DNA from: UBA11663 sp049616325
Lineage (GTDB): Bacteria; Bacteroidota; Bacteroidia; Flavobacteriales_D; Sanyastnellaceae
Reading direction: 5' to 3'
Length of the DNA stretch: 49,220 nucleotides
Assembly: GCA_049616325.1 (NCBI GenBank)
Contig: JBMZHG010000014.1
Span: forward strand, 1-49,220
Position 1 is the stretch's first letter. Each line of letters opens with the position of its first letter. Of the stretch, positions 8,858-16,511 are shown one piece after another. The notes under the pieces are model-generated. The model worked only from the letters and a program-made list of their open reading frames with translations, did no database searches and was not told the DNA's origin. Made by a program: the position numbers and the translations under genes.

Positions 8858-10291
8858 TTACCCACTGTGTTGCCTGGGAAGCAGGACTGTGAAAACGCTA
8901 CCCGATCCGGGGGAAGATTCCACGGAGATTTTTCCTTGGGCGCCTTTTACAATGGCCTTCACCATGGCCAAACCGAGACCCAAGCCGTGGGTTTTTGTTG
9001 TGAATTTGGGCTCGAAGATGCGTTCCTGCCTCTCAGGAGCAATGCCTGCTCCGTTGTCCACGACTTGAACCCGAGCCCAACCTTCGTCTGCAAGCTCCAG
9101 CCGCACTTGCACCGAAAGGTCTTTGCCAGGGTTCGATTCAAGCGCATTCCTCACAAGGTTGTTGAATGCGCGTGTCAGCCTTGTTCGATCGGCACGCACA
9201 GTCACGGGATGCGAAAGCCCTGCGAAACTCACCCCTTCTGATTCGTGCAAGAACACCACGTCTTGCAACAATCCCCCCAACTCCAACTGCACAGGCTCGG
9301 CTTTGCCGTCCGTTGCAAGCAAGGCAAACCCTTCTGCAATGTGACTCAAGGTGTCAATCTGTTGTACTGTGGTTTGGGTGTACCTCTTCAGGCGGTCTGA
9401 AAAGTCCTCGGCGCCGTCTTCCCATGCACGAGCAAGATGCTGCGCCCCCAACTTGAGTGGCGTTAAGGGGTTTTTGATTTCGTGGGCTACCTGCTGTGCC
9501 ATTTCACGCCAGGCCCCTTCACGCTCCAACGACGCCCGAGCATTCATGCTTTCTTCGAGCTGCTTAAGCAGCTCGTTGTAAGACGTAACGAGCGCTCCGA
9601 TCTCATCTTTCCAACGGTATTCCAAGGATCGTGTTGCATCTCTCTTCAGCGGGTCCGACCGCATGTCGGAACTCAGGCGCCTCAGCGGACCCACGATGGA
9701 ATTGGAAAGCCAAAACGCCAACATACCCACCAACACAAAGAGCAGCAAATAGACCGGAGCCAGGCGCATCAAAAACGCCTGCCAATCGGCTTCTTCCGCT
9801 TCTCTAGGATCGTAGTGAACGTGCCCAAGCGCCAACACCTCTCCCACCGAACTCCTTAATGGCCAAACCACTTCTGTGCCCCCCCGAACATTGGGAATTT
9901 CAGTCCGACCCGGGCCCGCCGTCGCCGAGCGAAAGACCTCTTCATTCAAATCCAGCGCCACTGTGCTGTCTGGTGAACCAGGGCCAGCCGAGGTGGTCAC
10001 CAAATGGCCTGTCTTGTTGTACAACGAAAACGTCAGGCTGTGGACATCTGCCAATTCACAGATGCGGTCTGTAAACACCGCTGCCAAACTGTCCTGACTC
10101 ACCGAGCCCCCCAACCTTTCAAGCATGTAGCTCAAACTGCGTTGGAGCGCAGCCTCTTTCCGAAGAAGCCGCTGCGCATTGTAGGTCGCTTCCGCATCTA
10201 CACCGTACCTGTAAGCTACAAAGCCAGTGGCCACCAAAGCGCAAACCACCACCGCCATCATGCCAAGAAAGATGCGAAACCTCAGACCCAT
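8858..10291 (-). CDS. Membrane sensor histidine kinase, NtrY-like
   Basis: This 477-residue inner-membrane kinase has a membrane segment at about 7-28, a periplasmic sensor region of about 145 residues, and a second membrane segment at about 176-200. A HAMP-like linker follows (about 197-250). The HisKA domain carries AHEIKNPLTPLKL (phospho-acceptor His270), a sequence typical of NtrY kinases. The ATPase domain has FNNLVRNALESNP (N box), VVDNGAGI, RIFEPKFTTK and HGLGLGLAMVK, all intact. No response regulator adjoins it. It lies 48 bases after atpG on the same strand, so read-through is possible, but a -7-like box 4 bases before its ATG suggests its own start of transcription. The signal and target are unknown. 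Confidence 0.9.
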   Translation of the reverse strand: MGLRFRIFLGMMAVVVCALVATGFVAYRYGVDAEATYNAQRLLRKEAALQRSLSYMLERLGGSVSQDSLAAVFTDRICELADVHSLTFSLYNKTGHLVTTSAGPGSPDSTVALDLNEEVFRSATAGPGRTEIPNVRGGTEVVWPLRSSVGEVLALGHVHYDPREAEEADWQAFLMRLAPVYLLLFVLVGMLAFWLSNSIVGPLRRLSSDMRSDPLKRDATRSLEYRWKDEIGALVTSYNELLKQLEESMNARASLEREGAWREMAQQVAHEIKNPLTPLKLGAQHLARAWEDGAEDFSDRLKRYTQTTVQQIDTLSHIAEGFALLATDGKAEPVQLELGGLLQDVVFLHESEGVSFAGLSHPVTVRADRTRLTRAFNNLVRNALESNPGKDLSVQVRLELADEGWARVQVVDNGAGIAPERQERIFEPKFTTKTHGLGLGLAMVKAIVKGAQGKISVESSPGSGSVFTVLLPRQHSG

Positions 10292-10295
10292 GGTC

Positions 10296-10303
10296 CGAAG
10301 CTA
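10296..10303 (-). promoter_or_regulatory. -7-like box TAGCTTCG, 4 nt before the kinase ATG
   Basis: On the - strand TAGCTTCG is followed by GACC and then the ATG. It matches TAnnTTTG except for one T to C change. No convincing -33 TTG is seen. Confidence 0.35.
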
Positions 10304-10339
10304 ACCACAAAGCATGCCAAGAAGAAGGTTGGGAGCAGC

Positions 10340-11224
10340 TTAACCGTCGAGCGCCTCTGAACCCGCCACAATCTCGAGAATCTCGGTCGTGATCGAGGCC
10401 TGGCGCGCCTTGTTGTACGTGATGCGAAGGTCACGCAACAATTCTCCGCCGTTGTCCGTTGCTTGGTGCATCGCCGTCATGCGAGCTCCGTGCTCGGCAG
10501 CATGGCTGTCCAGGAGAGCTTTGTAGAGTTGAACCCGAAGAGCGTTCGGAAGCATGCGCTCCACAATTTCCTCTTTGTTGGGTTCAAAGATGTAATCTAC
10601 CGAAGCGTCCGCGCCACCTTCGTCGTCAGCCGGCAACATGGGTAAGAAAGACTCCTCTGTCGGCAATTGGACGGCCGCATTTTTAAATTGATTGTAGCAC
10701 AGCACCACCCGATCGTAAGTGCCTGCTGCAAACTGCGCCATGGCCTTGTTCGCCACCTCAGAAGCGTGATCAAAATTCAAGTTGTCGAAGAGCGAGGTCG
10801 GAGCATCTCCAAATCCCTCGGCCACATTCCACTCCAATCGCTTCGCTGCGTCCAAGGCTTTCTTTCCCAGAGGAAGCACATCAAACGCTTGCCCCTGCTC
10901 CCTGCACTCGGTGGCAACTTTCGTGGCAAGTTTGACGACGTTGTTGTTGAAGGCTCCGCACAACCCCCGGTTGGACGTGATGGCCACAACCAAAACACGC
11001 TTCACCTCACGAACTTCCGAATATTGGCCTTCGCCTTTCTCCAAACTGGCGCTCACGTTGGCGAGCATGCCTTGAAGTTTGACCGCGTACGGACGCATCT
11101 GGGTGATGGCGTCCTGGGCACGACGCAACTTTGCCGCAGAAACCATCTTCATCGCAGAGGTAATCTGCATGGTGTTCTGCACCGAAGAGATGCGATCGCG
11201 TACTTCTTGAAGTCCTCCAGCCAT
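10340..11224 (-). CDS. atpG: ATP synthase F1 subunit gamma
   Basis: Gamma is the central rotor shaft of F1, coupling c-ring rotation to catalysis in the alpha/beta hexamer. The protein has 294 residues. The N-terminal helix MAGGLQEVRDRISSVQNT-MQITSAMKMVSAAKLRRAQ and the C-terminal helix (RMTAMHQATDNGGELLRDLRITYNKARQASITTEILEIVAG) are the conserved coiled-coil pair, and SNRGLCGAFN is the usual motif near residue 90. It is the last subunit gene of this operon, 10 bases after atpA. In many bacteria beta and epsilon genes would follow; here a histidine kinase does. Confidence 0.98.
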   Translation of the reverse strand: MAGGLQEVRDRISSVQNTMQITSAMKMVSAAKLRRAQDAITQMRPYAVKLQGMLANVSASLEKGEGQYSEVREVKRVLVVAITSNRGLCGAFNNNVVKLATKVATECREQGQAFDVLPLGKKALDAAKRLEWNVAEGFGDAPTSLFDNLNFDHASEVANKAMAQFAAGTYDRVVLCYNQFKNAAVQLPTEESFLPMLPADDEGGADASVDYIFEPNKEEIVERMLPNALRVQLYKALLDSHAAEHGARMTAMHQATDNGGELLRDLRITYNKARQASITTEILEIVAGSEALDG

Positions 11225-11234
11225 GGTTTAGGAA

Positions 11235-12812
11235 TCAGGCGTAACGTGCAGTCATTTCAGCTGCCGCAGATTCAATGACACTCGTCTCCGCGTCGGTGTA
11301 CTTGCCCGCCTTGAGGGCTGCCAACGTGTCGGCATGCTTGGTGCGCATGTAGTCCAAGTACTCCACTTCGAATTCGCGGACTTTGTTCACTGGAACAGCC
11401 TTCAACAAGTTCTTGGTGCCGCAGTAGATGATTGCAATCTGCTCTTCCACGGGGAGTGGAGAGTTCTGGTCCTGCTTCAGGATTTCCACGTTGCGCTCAC
11501 CCTTGCCCAAGACCGCCTTCGTAGCGTCGTCAAGGTCGGAACCGAATTTTGCAAACGCCTCAAGCTCGCGGAATTGCGCCTGGTCAAGCTTCAGGGTTCC
11601 CGCCACCTTCTTCATGGATTTGATCTGCGCAGATCCACCCACGCGGCTTACAGAGATGCCTACGTTGATTGCAGGACGCACACCGGAGAGGAAGAGGTTT
11701 GATTCCAAGAAGATTTGACCGTCCGTAATCGAAATCACGTTGGTCGGGATGTAGGCAGAAACGTCACCCGCTTGGGTTTCAATGATCGGAAGCGCCGTCA
11801 ACGAACCACCGCCCTTCACTTTGCCCTTGAGGCTTTCGGGGAGGTCGTTCATTTGGGCTGCAATGCTGTCCTCAGCAATCACCTTGGCTGCGCGCTCAAG
11901 CAACCGTGAGTGGAGGTAGAATACGTCTCCGGGGTAAGCTTCGCGTCCTGGAGGGCGGCGAAGAAGCAACGACACCTCGCGGTACGCAACGGCTTGCTTC
12001 GACAAATCATCGTACACCACAAGTGCAGGACGGCCCGTGTCGCGGAAGTACTCTCCGATCGCGGCGCCCGTGAAAGGTGCGTAGAACTGCAGTGGAGCCG
12101 GATCCGATGCTGTTGCGGCAACAATCACGGTGTATGCCATGGCACCAGCTTCCTCGAGGGTCTTGACGATTCCAGCAACCGTGGAGCCCTTCTGTCCCAC
12201 AGCCACGTAGATGCAGAACACGGGTTCGCCTGCGTCGTAAAATTCCTTTTGGTTGATGATGGTGTCAATCGCCACCGTCGTCTTTCCCGTCTGCCGGTCG
12301 CCAATGATCAACTCACGCTGACCTCGACCAATGGGGATCATCGCATCAATGGACTTGATGCCTGTTTGCAAAGGCTCATTCACCGGCTGACGGTAAATCA
12401 CCCCGGGTGCCTTGCGCTCCACCGGCATGTCAAACGTCTCACCCGTGATGGGGCCCTTTCCGTCAATCGGCTCGCCCAACATGTTGACCACGCGGCCCAA
12501 CATGCCTTCGCCCACCTTGACCGAAGCGATCGTGCCAGTGCGCTTGGCCGTGCTGCCTTCTTTTAGGTCGCCTGACGGCTCGAGCAACACCGCACCCACG
12601 TTGTCTTCCTCCAAGTTGAGGACGATGCCGCGAACGCCATTTTCAAATTCGATCAATTCCCCGGACTGAACGCTGGTCAGACCATAAATGCGGGCGATTC
12701 CATCTCCTACTTGGAGAACGGTACCCACCTCTTCAAGCTGCGCTGCACTGGCCGAGCCTGCGAGTTGCTCGCGGAGGATGGAGGAGACTTCTGCTGGGTT
12801 GATTTCAGCCAT
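11235..12812 (-). CDS. atpA: ATP synthase F1 subunit alpha
   Basis: Alpha forms the non-catalytic nucleotide-binding sites of F1. The protein has 525 residues, a normal length. Visible are the N-terminal beta-barrel domain (LQVGDGIARIYGL), the P-loop GDRQTGKT near residue 170, the segment LLLRRPPGREAYPGDVFYLHSRLLER, and the VSRVGGSAQIKSMKKVAG region. I start it at ATG 12812 (MAEINPAEVS); the preceding GTG would add only one Met. It is 21 bases after atpH. Confidence 0.98.
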   Translation of the reverse strand: MAEINPAEVSSILREQLAGSASAAQLEEVGTVLQVGDGIARIYGLTSVQSGELIEFENGVRGIVLNLEEDNVGAVLLEPSGDLKEGSTAKRTGTIASVKVGEGMLGRVVNMLGEPIDGKGPITGETFDMPVERKAPGVIYRQPVNEPLQTGIKSIDAMIPIGRGQRELIIGDRQTGKTTVAIDTIINQKEFYDAGEPVFCIYVAVGQKGSTVAGIVKTLEEAGAMAYTVIVAATASDPAPLQFYAPFTGAAIGEYFRDTGRPALVVYDDLSKQAVAYREVSLLLRRPPGREAYPGDVFYLHSRLLERAAKVIAEDSIAAQMNDLPESLKGKVKGGGSLTALPIIETQAGDVSAYIPTNVISITDGQIFLESNLFLSGVRPAINVGISVSRVGGSAQIKSMKKVAGTLKLDQAQFRELEAFAKFGSDLDDATKAVLGKGERNVEILKQDQNSPLPVEEQIAIIYCGTKNLLKAVPVNKVREFEVEYLDYMRTKHADTLAALKAGKYTDAETSVIESAAAEMTARYA

Positions 12813-12833
12813 CACTTTGTGATTTTAGCCTGA

Positions 12834-13391
12834 TTAAAATTCAGGCTCGTAGTCGTGTTCTGTTAGTTCCCGGCCGAGCGCTCGAATTTGGCGCTTGACC
12901 GAAGCGTCGATCATACGGTCACCCATCTGGAGAATGTATCCCCCAAGGATGTCCGCGTCGACATGTTCTGTCAATTCAACTTGGCCATCGTGAATTTTTG
13001 ACACTTGGGCCAACACTTTGGCCCGAAGCGTGTCGTCCAACGGCACTGCCGTTGTCACTGAGGCTTCCTGAATGTTGCGCATGACACGCAACTGGTTGTT
13101 TCCCTCCGTGGTCAAGTCCTTGATCAATCCTTCACGGCCCTTCTGCACCAAGATGCGGAGGTACGACTGGGTCAGCGAGCTCAAATGGCTCCCAAACACC
13201 GCGTCCAACACCGCCTGCTTCTTGTCCGCTTTTACCAGAGGGCTTTGGAGCATGAGCTCCAGCTCCCGGTTGCTTTCAACCACCTGTTCAAGGGTGGCCA
13301 AATCTTGAGCAACCGCATCCAGCTCTCCGCGTTCCTCAGCAAGGGACAGGAGTGCTTTGGCGTAACGGGATGCGACTCGTGCAACAGCCAT
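12834..13391 (-). CDS. atpH: ATP synthase F1 subunit delta
   Basis: Delta (OSCP-like) ties the peripheral stalk to the top of F1. The protein has 185 residues, with the N-terminal helical bundle opening ASRYAKALLSLAEERGELD and the C-terminal segment DADILGGYILQMGDRMIDASVKRQI, both diagnostic of the family. It lies 4 bases after atpF and 21 bases before atpA. Confidence 0.96.
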   Translation of the reverse strand: MAVARVASRYAKALLSLAEERGELDAVAQDLATLEQVVESNRELELMLQSPLVKADKKQAVLDAVFGSHLSSLTQSYLRILVQKGREGLIKDLTTEGNNQLRVMRNIQEASVTTAVPLDDTLRAKVLAQVSKIHDGQVELTEHVDADILGGYILQMGDRMIDASVKRQIRALGRELTEHDYEPEF

Positions 13392-13395
13392 GGGA

Positions 13396-13893
13396 TCAGT
13401 TCAAGGGGCTTTCTTCGATCAACTTCGTCACCAACTCCTTTTGCTTGTCGTCGTTGCTCAATTCTGCGCGAACAAGTTGTTCGGCAATGGCAACAGAGAG
13501 CTTCGCCACCTCAGCTTTCAACTCCGCAACAGCGGCTTTGCGTTCGGTTGCGATGGCCTGGCGGGCGCTTTCAGACTCCCGGGAAGCTTCTTCCTTGGCT
13601 TTGGCCTTGGCGTCAGCAATCAGTTTGTCTGCCATGTCACGCGCTTCGCGCATCATGGAATCTCGCTCGCCACGAGCCTCTTGGAGAAGGCGTTCGTTGT
13701 CCGCATTCAAAGCCGCCATTTCCGATCGGGCACGGTCCGCTTCGTTCAAGGCGTTGGCGATGCTCTCTTCCCGCTCCTTCAGGGCAGAAAGAATGGGTCC
13801 CCACGCAAACTTGCGTAGAAGGAACATCACCACCAAAAACGCAACGGTGGCCCAAACGACGGTCCCGAATGCGGGTGTCAGAAGCGCGTCCAT
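13396..13893 (-). CDS. atpF: ATP synthase Fo subunit b
   Basis: Subunit b is the peripheral stator stalk. The 165-residue protein has one N-terminal membrane helix (about 10-28, TVVWATVAFLVVMFLLRKFAW). The conserved GPILSALKEREESI follows, then a long charged Ala/Glu/Arg-rich helix for dimerisation. It lies between atpE (5-base gap) and atpH (4-base gap). Confidence 0.96.
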   Translation of the reverse strand: MDALLTPAFGTVVWATVAFLVVMFLLRKFAWGPILSALKEREESIANALNEADRARSEMAALNADNERLLQEARGERDSMMREARDMADKLIADAKAKAKEEASRESESARQAIATERKAAVAELKAEVAKLSVAIAEQLVRAELSNDDKQKELVTKLIEESPLN

Positions 13894-13898
13894 GGAAA

Positions 13899-14138
13899 TT
13901 ATCCGAGGGCGACGAGCAAGCAGATGATGGCACCGAAGAGGGCGACACCCTCGACAAGTGCGGCTGCGATGATCATGTTGGTGCGGAGGTCACCAGCCAT
14001 TTCAGGCTGACGAGCCATGGCCTCCAACGCGGAGCCACCAATGCGTCCAACACCGAGGCCTGCACCAATCGCTGCAGCGCCTGCACCGAGGCCTGCGAGG
14101 CCTTGTCCAATTTCAAGAAGGATGGTCAACAATTCCAT
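13899..14138 (-). CDS. atpE: ATP synthase Fo subunit c
   Basis: This is the c-ring proteolipid of 79 residues with two membrane helices. The first is Gly/Ala-rich (GLGAGAAAIGAGLGVG) and the polar loop contains ARQPE. The second helix carries the ion-binding Glu in ALVEGVALFGAI. I see nothing that clearly indicates a sodium-binding ring, so proton coupling is the default inference. Confidence 0.97.
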   Translation of the reverse strand: MELLTILLEIGQGLAGLGAGAAAIGAGLGVGRIGGSALEAMARQPEMAGDLRTNMIIAAALVEGVALFGAIICLLVALG

Positions 14139-14171
14139 GTGACGATTTTTGAGAATGTATGAAAGTTCAAA

Positions 14172-15317
14172 TCAGTGATGTGCCTCATGCGTGGCCTCTC
14201 CGAAGTAGATGGCCGCAAGGAGGGTGAAGATAAATGCCTGCAAGAATGCCACGAGCAATTCAATGCAGTACATGAAAATCATGAATGCTGTTGAGAAGAT
14301 TCCCACGCCGTAACCCGCTGTGGCCGAAGACTCCCCAAAGATGAGCACAAGGCTNNNNNNNNNNACAAACGACAGGATGATGATGTGGCCCGCGGTAATG
14401 TTCGCGGTCAAACGAATCATCAACACGATTGGCTTCAAAAACATTCCAATGATCTCAATTGGAATGATGATGGGCATGACAAACACAGGAACACCTGGAG
14501 GCCAGAACAAGTGACCCCAATAGTGCTTGTTCCCGTTGAGCGTCGTCCGCAAAAACACAAACGTCGCCATCACCACGGTGATGCCTACGGTCCCCGTGAT
14601 GTTGAATCCACCAATGAATGGGATCAAGCCCAGCAGGTTGGCGAAGAGGATGAAGAAGAAGACCGTCAACAGGAACGGCAAAAACTTCTTTGCCTTGTCC
14701 TCCCCCAAGCTTGGCACAGCGATGTCGTCGCGCACGAAAATGACGAGGGGCTCCAACACGTTGGTCAATCCCGCAGGGGCTTGACCAGGATTCTTGCGGT
14801 AGCTGGCCGCAGCTCGTCCAAACAGGAAAAGCAACAGCGCCATGATGAACAACATCCCAAACACCGACTTTGTGATGCTGAAGTCGTAGAGTGTGGCGTG
14901 ATGGTGGTCATCGTGGTTGTGTCCCTCTTCGTGAGCGTGGTCGTGGTTGTGCGCACCCGTCAAAGAGATGTGGCCGTGGGCCAATTCATAACGCCCGTCC
15001 TCGGTGTGCCTCACCTCGCCGTGCCCGTGAAACGCGCTGCTCATGAAAACGTCCAGCCCGTGTTCTTCAGAGTACAGAATAACAGGAAGTGGGATGTGCA
15101 AGGCGCTCTCTCCCTCTCCCCAAAGGTGAATCTCGTGAGCGTCCGCAACGTGGTGGATGATGAATGGGCTGGGGTCAAAACCCGCTTCCTCCTCCAACTC
15201 GTGCACACCTTCAAGTTCGTGGGATTCCGTCGATTCGTGGCCGTCGTGTTGTGCGGTGGTCACGTGCCCCACAAGGAGGCCAAGCGTCAAGAGAAATAAG
15301 TCGAATCGCGTGCTCAT
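14172..15317 (-). CDS. atpB: ATP synthase Fo subunit a, with His-rich N-terminal extension
   Basis: Subunit a forms the proton half-channels beside the c-ring. The product is about 381 residues with a 10-N gap in the DNA covering roughly residues 318-321, so four residues are unknown and the true length may differ. ATG 15317 (MSTRFDLFLLTLG) opens a signal-like segment; the frame is also open to an upstream TTG. Residues 24-140 form an extra-membrane extension, as is usual in Bacteroidota, with nine His between residues 123 and 140. The essential Arg is in MIRLTANITAGH, and the C-terminal FLQAFIFTLLAAIYFGEA is conserved. It is followed by atpE after 33 bases. Confidence 0.95.
   Translation of the reverse strand: MSTRFDLFLLTLGLLVGHVTTAQHDGHESTESHELEGVHELEEEAGFDPSPFIIHHVADAHEIHLWGEGESALHIPLPVILYSEEHGLDVFMSSAFHGHGEVRHTEDGRYELAHGHISLTGAHNHDHAHEEGHNHDDHHHATLYDFSITKSVFGMLFIMALLLFLFGRAAASYRKNPGQAPAGLTNVLEPLVIFVRDDIAVPSLGEDKAKKFLPFLLTVFFFILFANLLGLIPFIGGFNITGTVGITVVMATFVFLRTTLNGNKHYWGHLFWPPGVPVFVMPIIIPIEIIGMFLKPIVLMIRLTANITAGHIIILSFXXXXSLVLIFGESSATAGYGVGIFSTAFMIFMYCIELLVAFLQAFIFTLLAAIYFGEATHEAHH
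14355..14364. other. Assembly gap of 10 N inside atpB
   Basis: Ten N fall in the conserved helix after HIIILSF. The reading frame continues across them, so the real gap is probably close to 10 bases or another length that keeps the frame. It is a sequencing artefact, not biology. Confidence 0.99.
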
Positions 15318-15372
15318 CAGTGGAAAAATCCGCGGCAAAAGTAATCACGAACTTTCAACAACGACGCCTGAT

Positions 15373-15759
15373 TCACGATTTCTTTTTGTCTTGGTGCATC
15401 AGGGACGAAATGTCCCACACGAACAACACCAGCTGAGCCGCAAACACCGCAAAGATTCCCAGAGCAAACGGAACGCGGCCTTCTTCGTGCGTGATCAAGT
15501 ACGCCGCAGTCAGCGCCAACAAGGAGAGCATTTTGATTGCGGTCGAACCGTTCACTGCCGCCACAAAACCCAAGGGGCTGGCTTGCGACGCTCGCGCCAC
15601 CCACCACCGCGAAAACAAGGTCGACGCCGTCACCACCGCCACCCCAGTCGGCCACCAAAGAGACTGGGTAACCACATCCATGGAGCCCACAGCGAGAGCC
15701 CCACCTCCCAAGACTGCACTTAATCCGAGAGAAACCAACAAAAAGGTACGGGCGGTCAT
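15373..15759 (-). CDS. Small membrane protein between atpZ and atpB
   Basis: The 128-residue protein has about four membrane helices: FLLVSLGLSAVLGGGALAVG, SLWWPTGVAVVTASTLF, AIKMLSLLALTAAYLI and FALGIFAVFAAQLVLFVWDIS. A Lys-rich tail follows. A protein of this size and topology regularly occupies this slot in Bacteroidota ATP synthase operons and may help Fo assembly, by analogy with AtpI. I start it at MTARTF (15759), 4 bases after the atpZ stop; the frame is open further upstream but overlaps atpZ. No catalytic motif is visible and its exact role is unknown. Confidence 0.8.
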   Translation of the reverse strand: MTARTFLLVSLGLSAVLGGGALAVGSMDVVTQSLWWPTGVAVVTASTLFSRWWVARASQASPLGFVAAVNGSTAIKMLSLLALTAAYLITHEEGRVPFALGIFAVFAAQLVLFVWDISSLMHQDKKKS

Positions 15760-15763
15760 GGGT

Positions 15764-16003
15764 TCAAAGCAGGGATCGGAGGATTTGGTACATCCCTGCC
15801 GCGAGTCCAAGCAGGGAAAACACGGCTGTTCCAACCGGTTGATCCCAAGCCAGGTGTTCGTCTACTTTCATGCCAGCCATTGCACCCAAACCAATGGCCA
15901 CAGCAAGTTGGGCGCCCATGCCTGCAAATTTCGCGACGGACGTCGCTGTTGTTTTTTTAGGTTCGGGGCGATTTGAGCCCGAGTCTGGAGTTCCGCCAGA
16001 CAT
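15764..16003 (-). CDS. AtpZ/AtpI-family protein
   Basis: The 79-residue protein has a polar N-terminus (Ser/Pro/Lys) and two membrane helices joined by a short loop containing KVDEHL. The second helix ends GTAVFSLLGLAAGMYQIL. This matches the AtpZ/AtpI family encoded just ahead of atpB, which aids assembly or ion supply of Fo. It is 10 bases after the bactofilin gene and 4 bases before the next one. Confidence 0.85.
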   Translation of the reverse strand: MSGGTPDSGSNRPEPKKTTATSVAKFAGMGAQLAVAIGLGAMAGMKVDEHLAWDQPVGTAVFSLLGLAAGMYQILRSLL

Positions 16004-16013
16004 CGAATCGTAC

Positions 16014-16511
16014 TCAGAGTTTGGTCTGGGTCACCGCAGGACGAGCGGCCTCTGGCTTTTTCACCTGGGGCGCTCCAGTTTCCACTTCGGCGCCCTTCAA
16101 GGTGTTGACCGCCCCAGGCTTGCCCATCATGGGAGCCTCTTTGCGTTCGCGCGAACCCATGTGGAACGTTCCAACAGGTTGCGCACCCGCCTCCACGCTG
16201 AGCTGGCCGTAGTACACGGTGCCAGAGACTTTGGCGGACGCCTTGAGGGCCATGAGTTCGGCCACTTCGATTTGTCCTTCCATGATGCCCTCCACTTCGC
16301 AGTGAGCACACATGACGTTTCCTTTGATGGAACCCTTGGGACCCACCACCAAACGTCCTTTGGTCGCAATGTCTCCCTCGAAGGTGCCGTCCACGCGCAT
16401 GTTGCTCTGGCTGCGGATGTTGCCTTCAAAGGTGGTTCCTTCCACGATGCGGTTCACCGCATCCGTGCTGGGGGCTTCCATGCCCATGGGGGATTTCTTG
16501 TTGCCAATCAT
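16014..16511 (-). CDS. Bactofilin (polymer-forming cytoskeletal protein)
   Basis: Bactofilins polymerise without nucleotide into filaments on the membrane and help place envelope machinery. The 165-residue protein has a short disordered N-terminus. A right-handed beta-helix core of repeated hydrophobic rungs follows (about 22-120: IVEGTTFEGNIRSQSNMRVDG, FEGDIATKGRLVVGP, GSIKGNVMCAHCEVEG, MEGQIEVAE). A Pro/Lys-rich tail closes the protein. Its ATG overlaps the sprE stop (ATGA at 16511-16508), so its translation is coupled to sprE. The ATP synthase operon follows. Confidence 0.93.
   Translation of the reverse strand: MIGNKKSPMGMEAPSTDAVNRIVEGTTFEGNIRSQSNMRVDGTFEGDIATKGRLVVGPKGSIKGNVMCAHCEVEGIMEGQIEVAELMALKASAKVSGTVYYGQLSVEAGAQPVGTFHMGSRERKEAPMMGKPGAVNTLKGAEVETGAPQVKKPEAARPAVTQTKL

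Noticed and set aside
14385..15299. A 304-codon + strand frame opposite atpB
   Set aside because: It is antisense to conserved atpB residues, with a His/Val/Arg-rich translation typical of a shadow frame.
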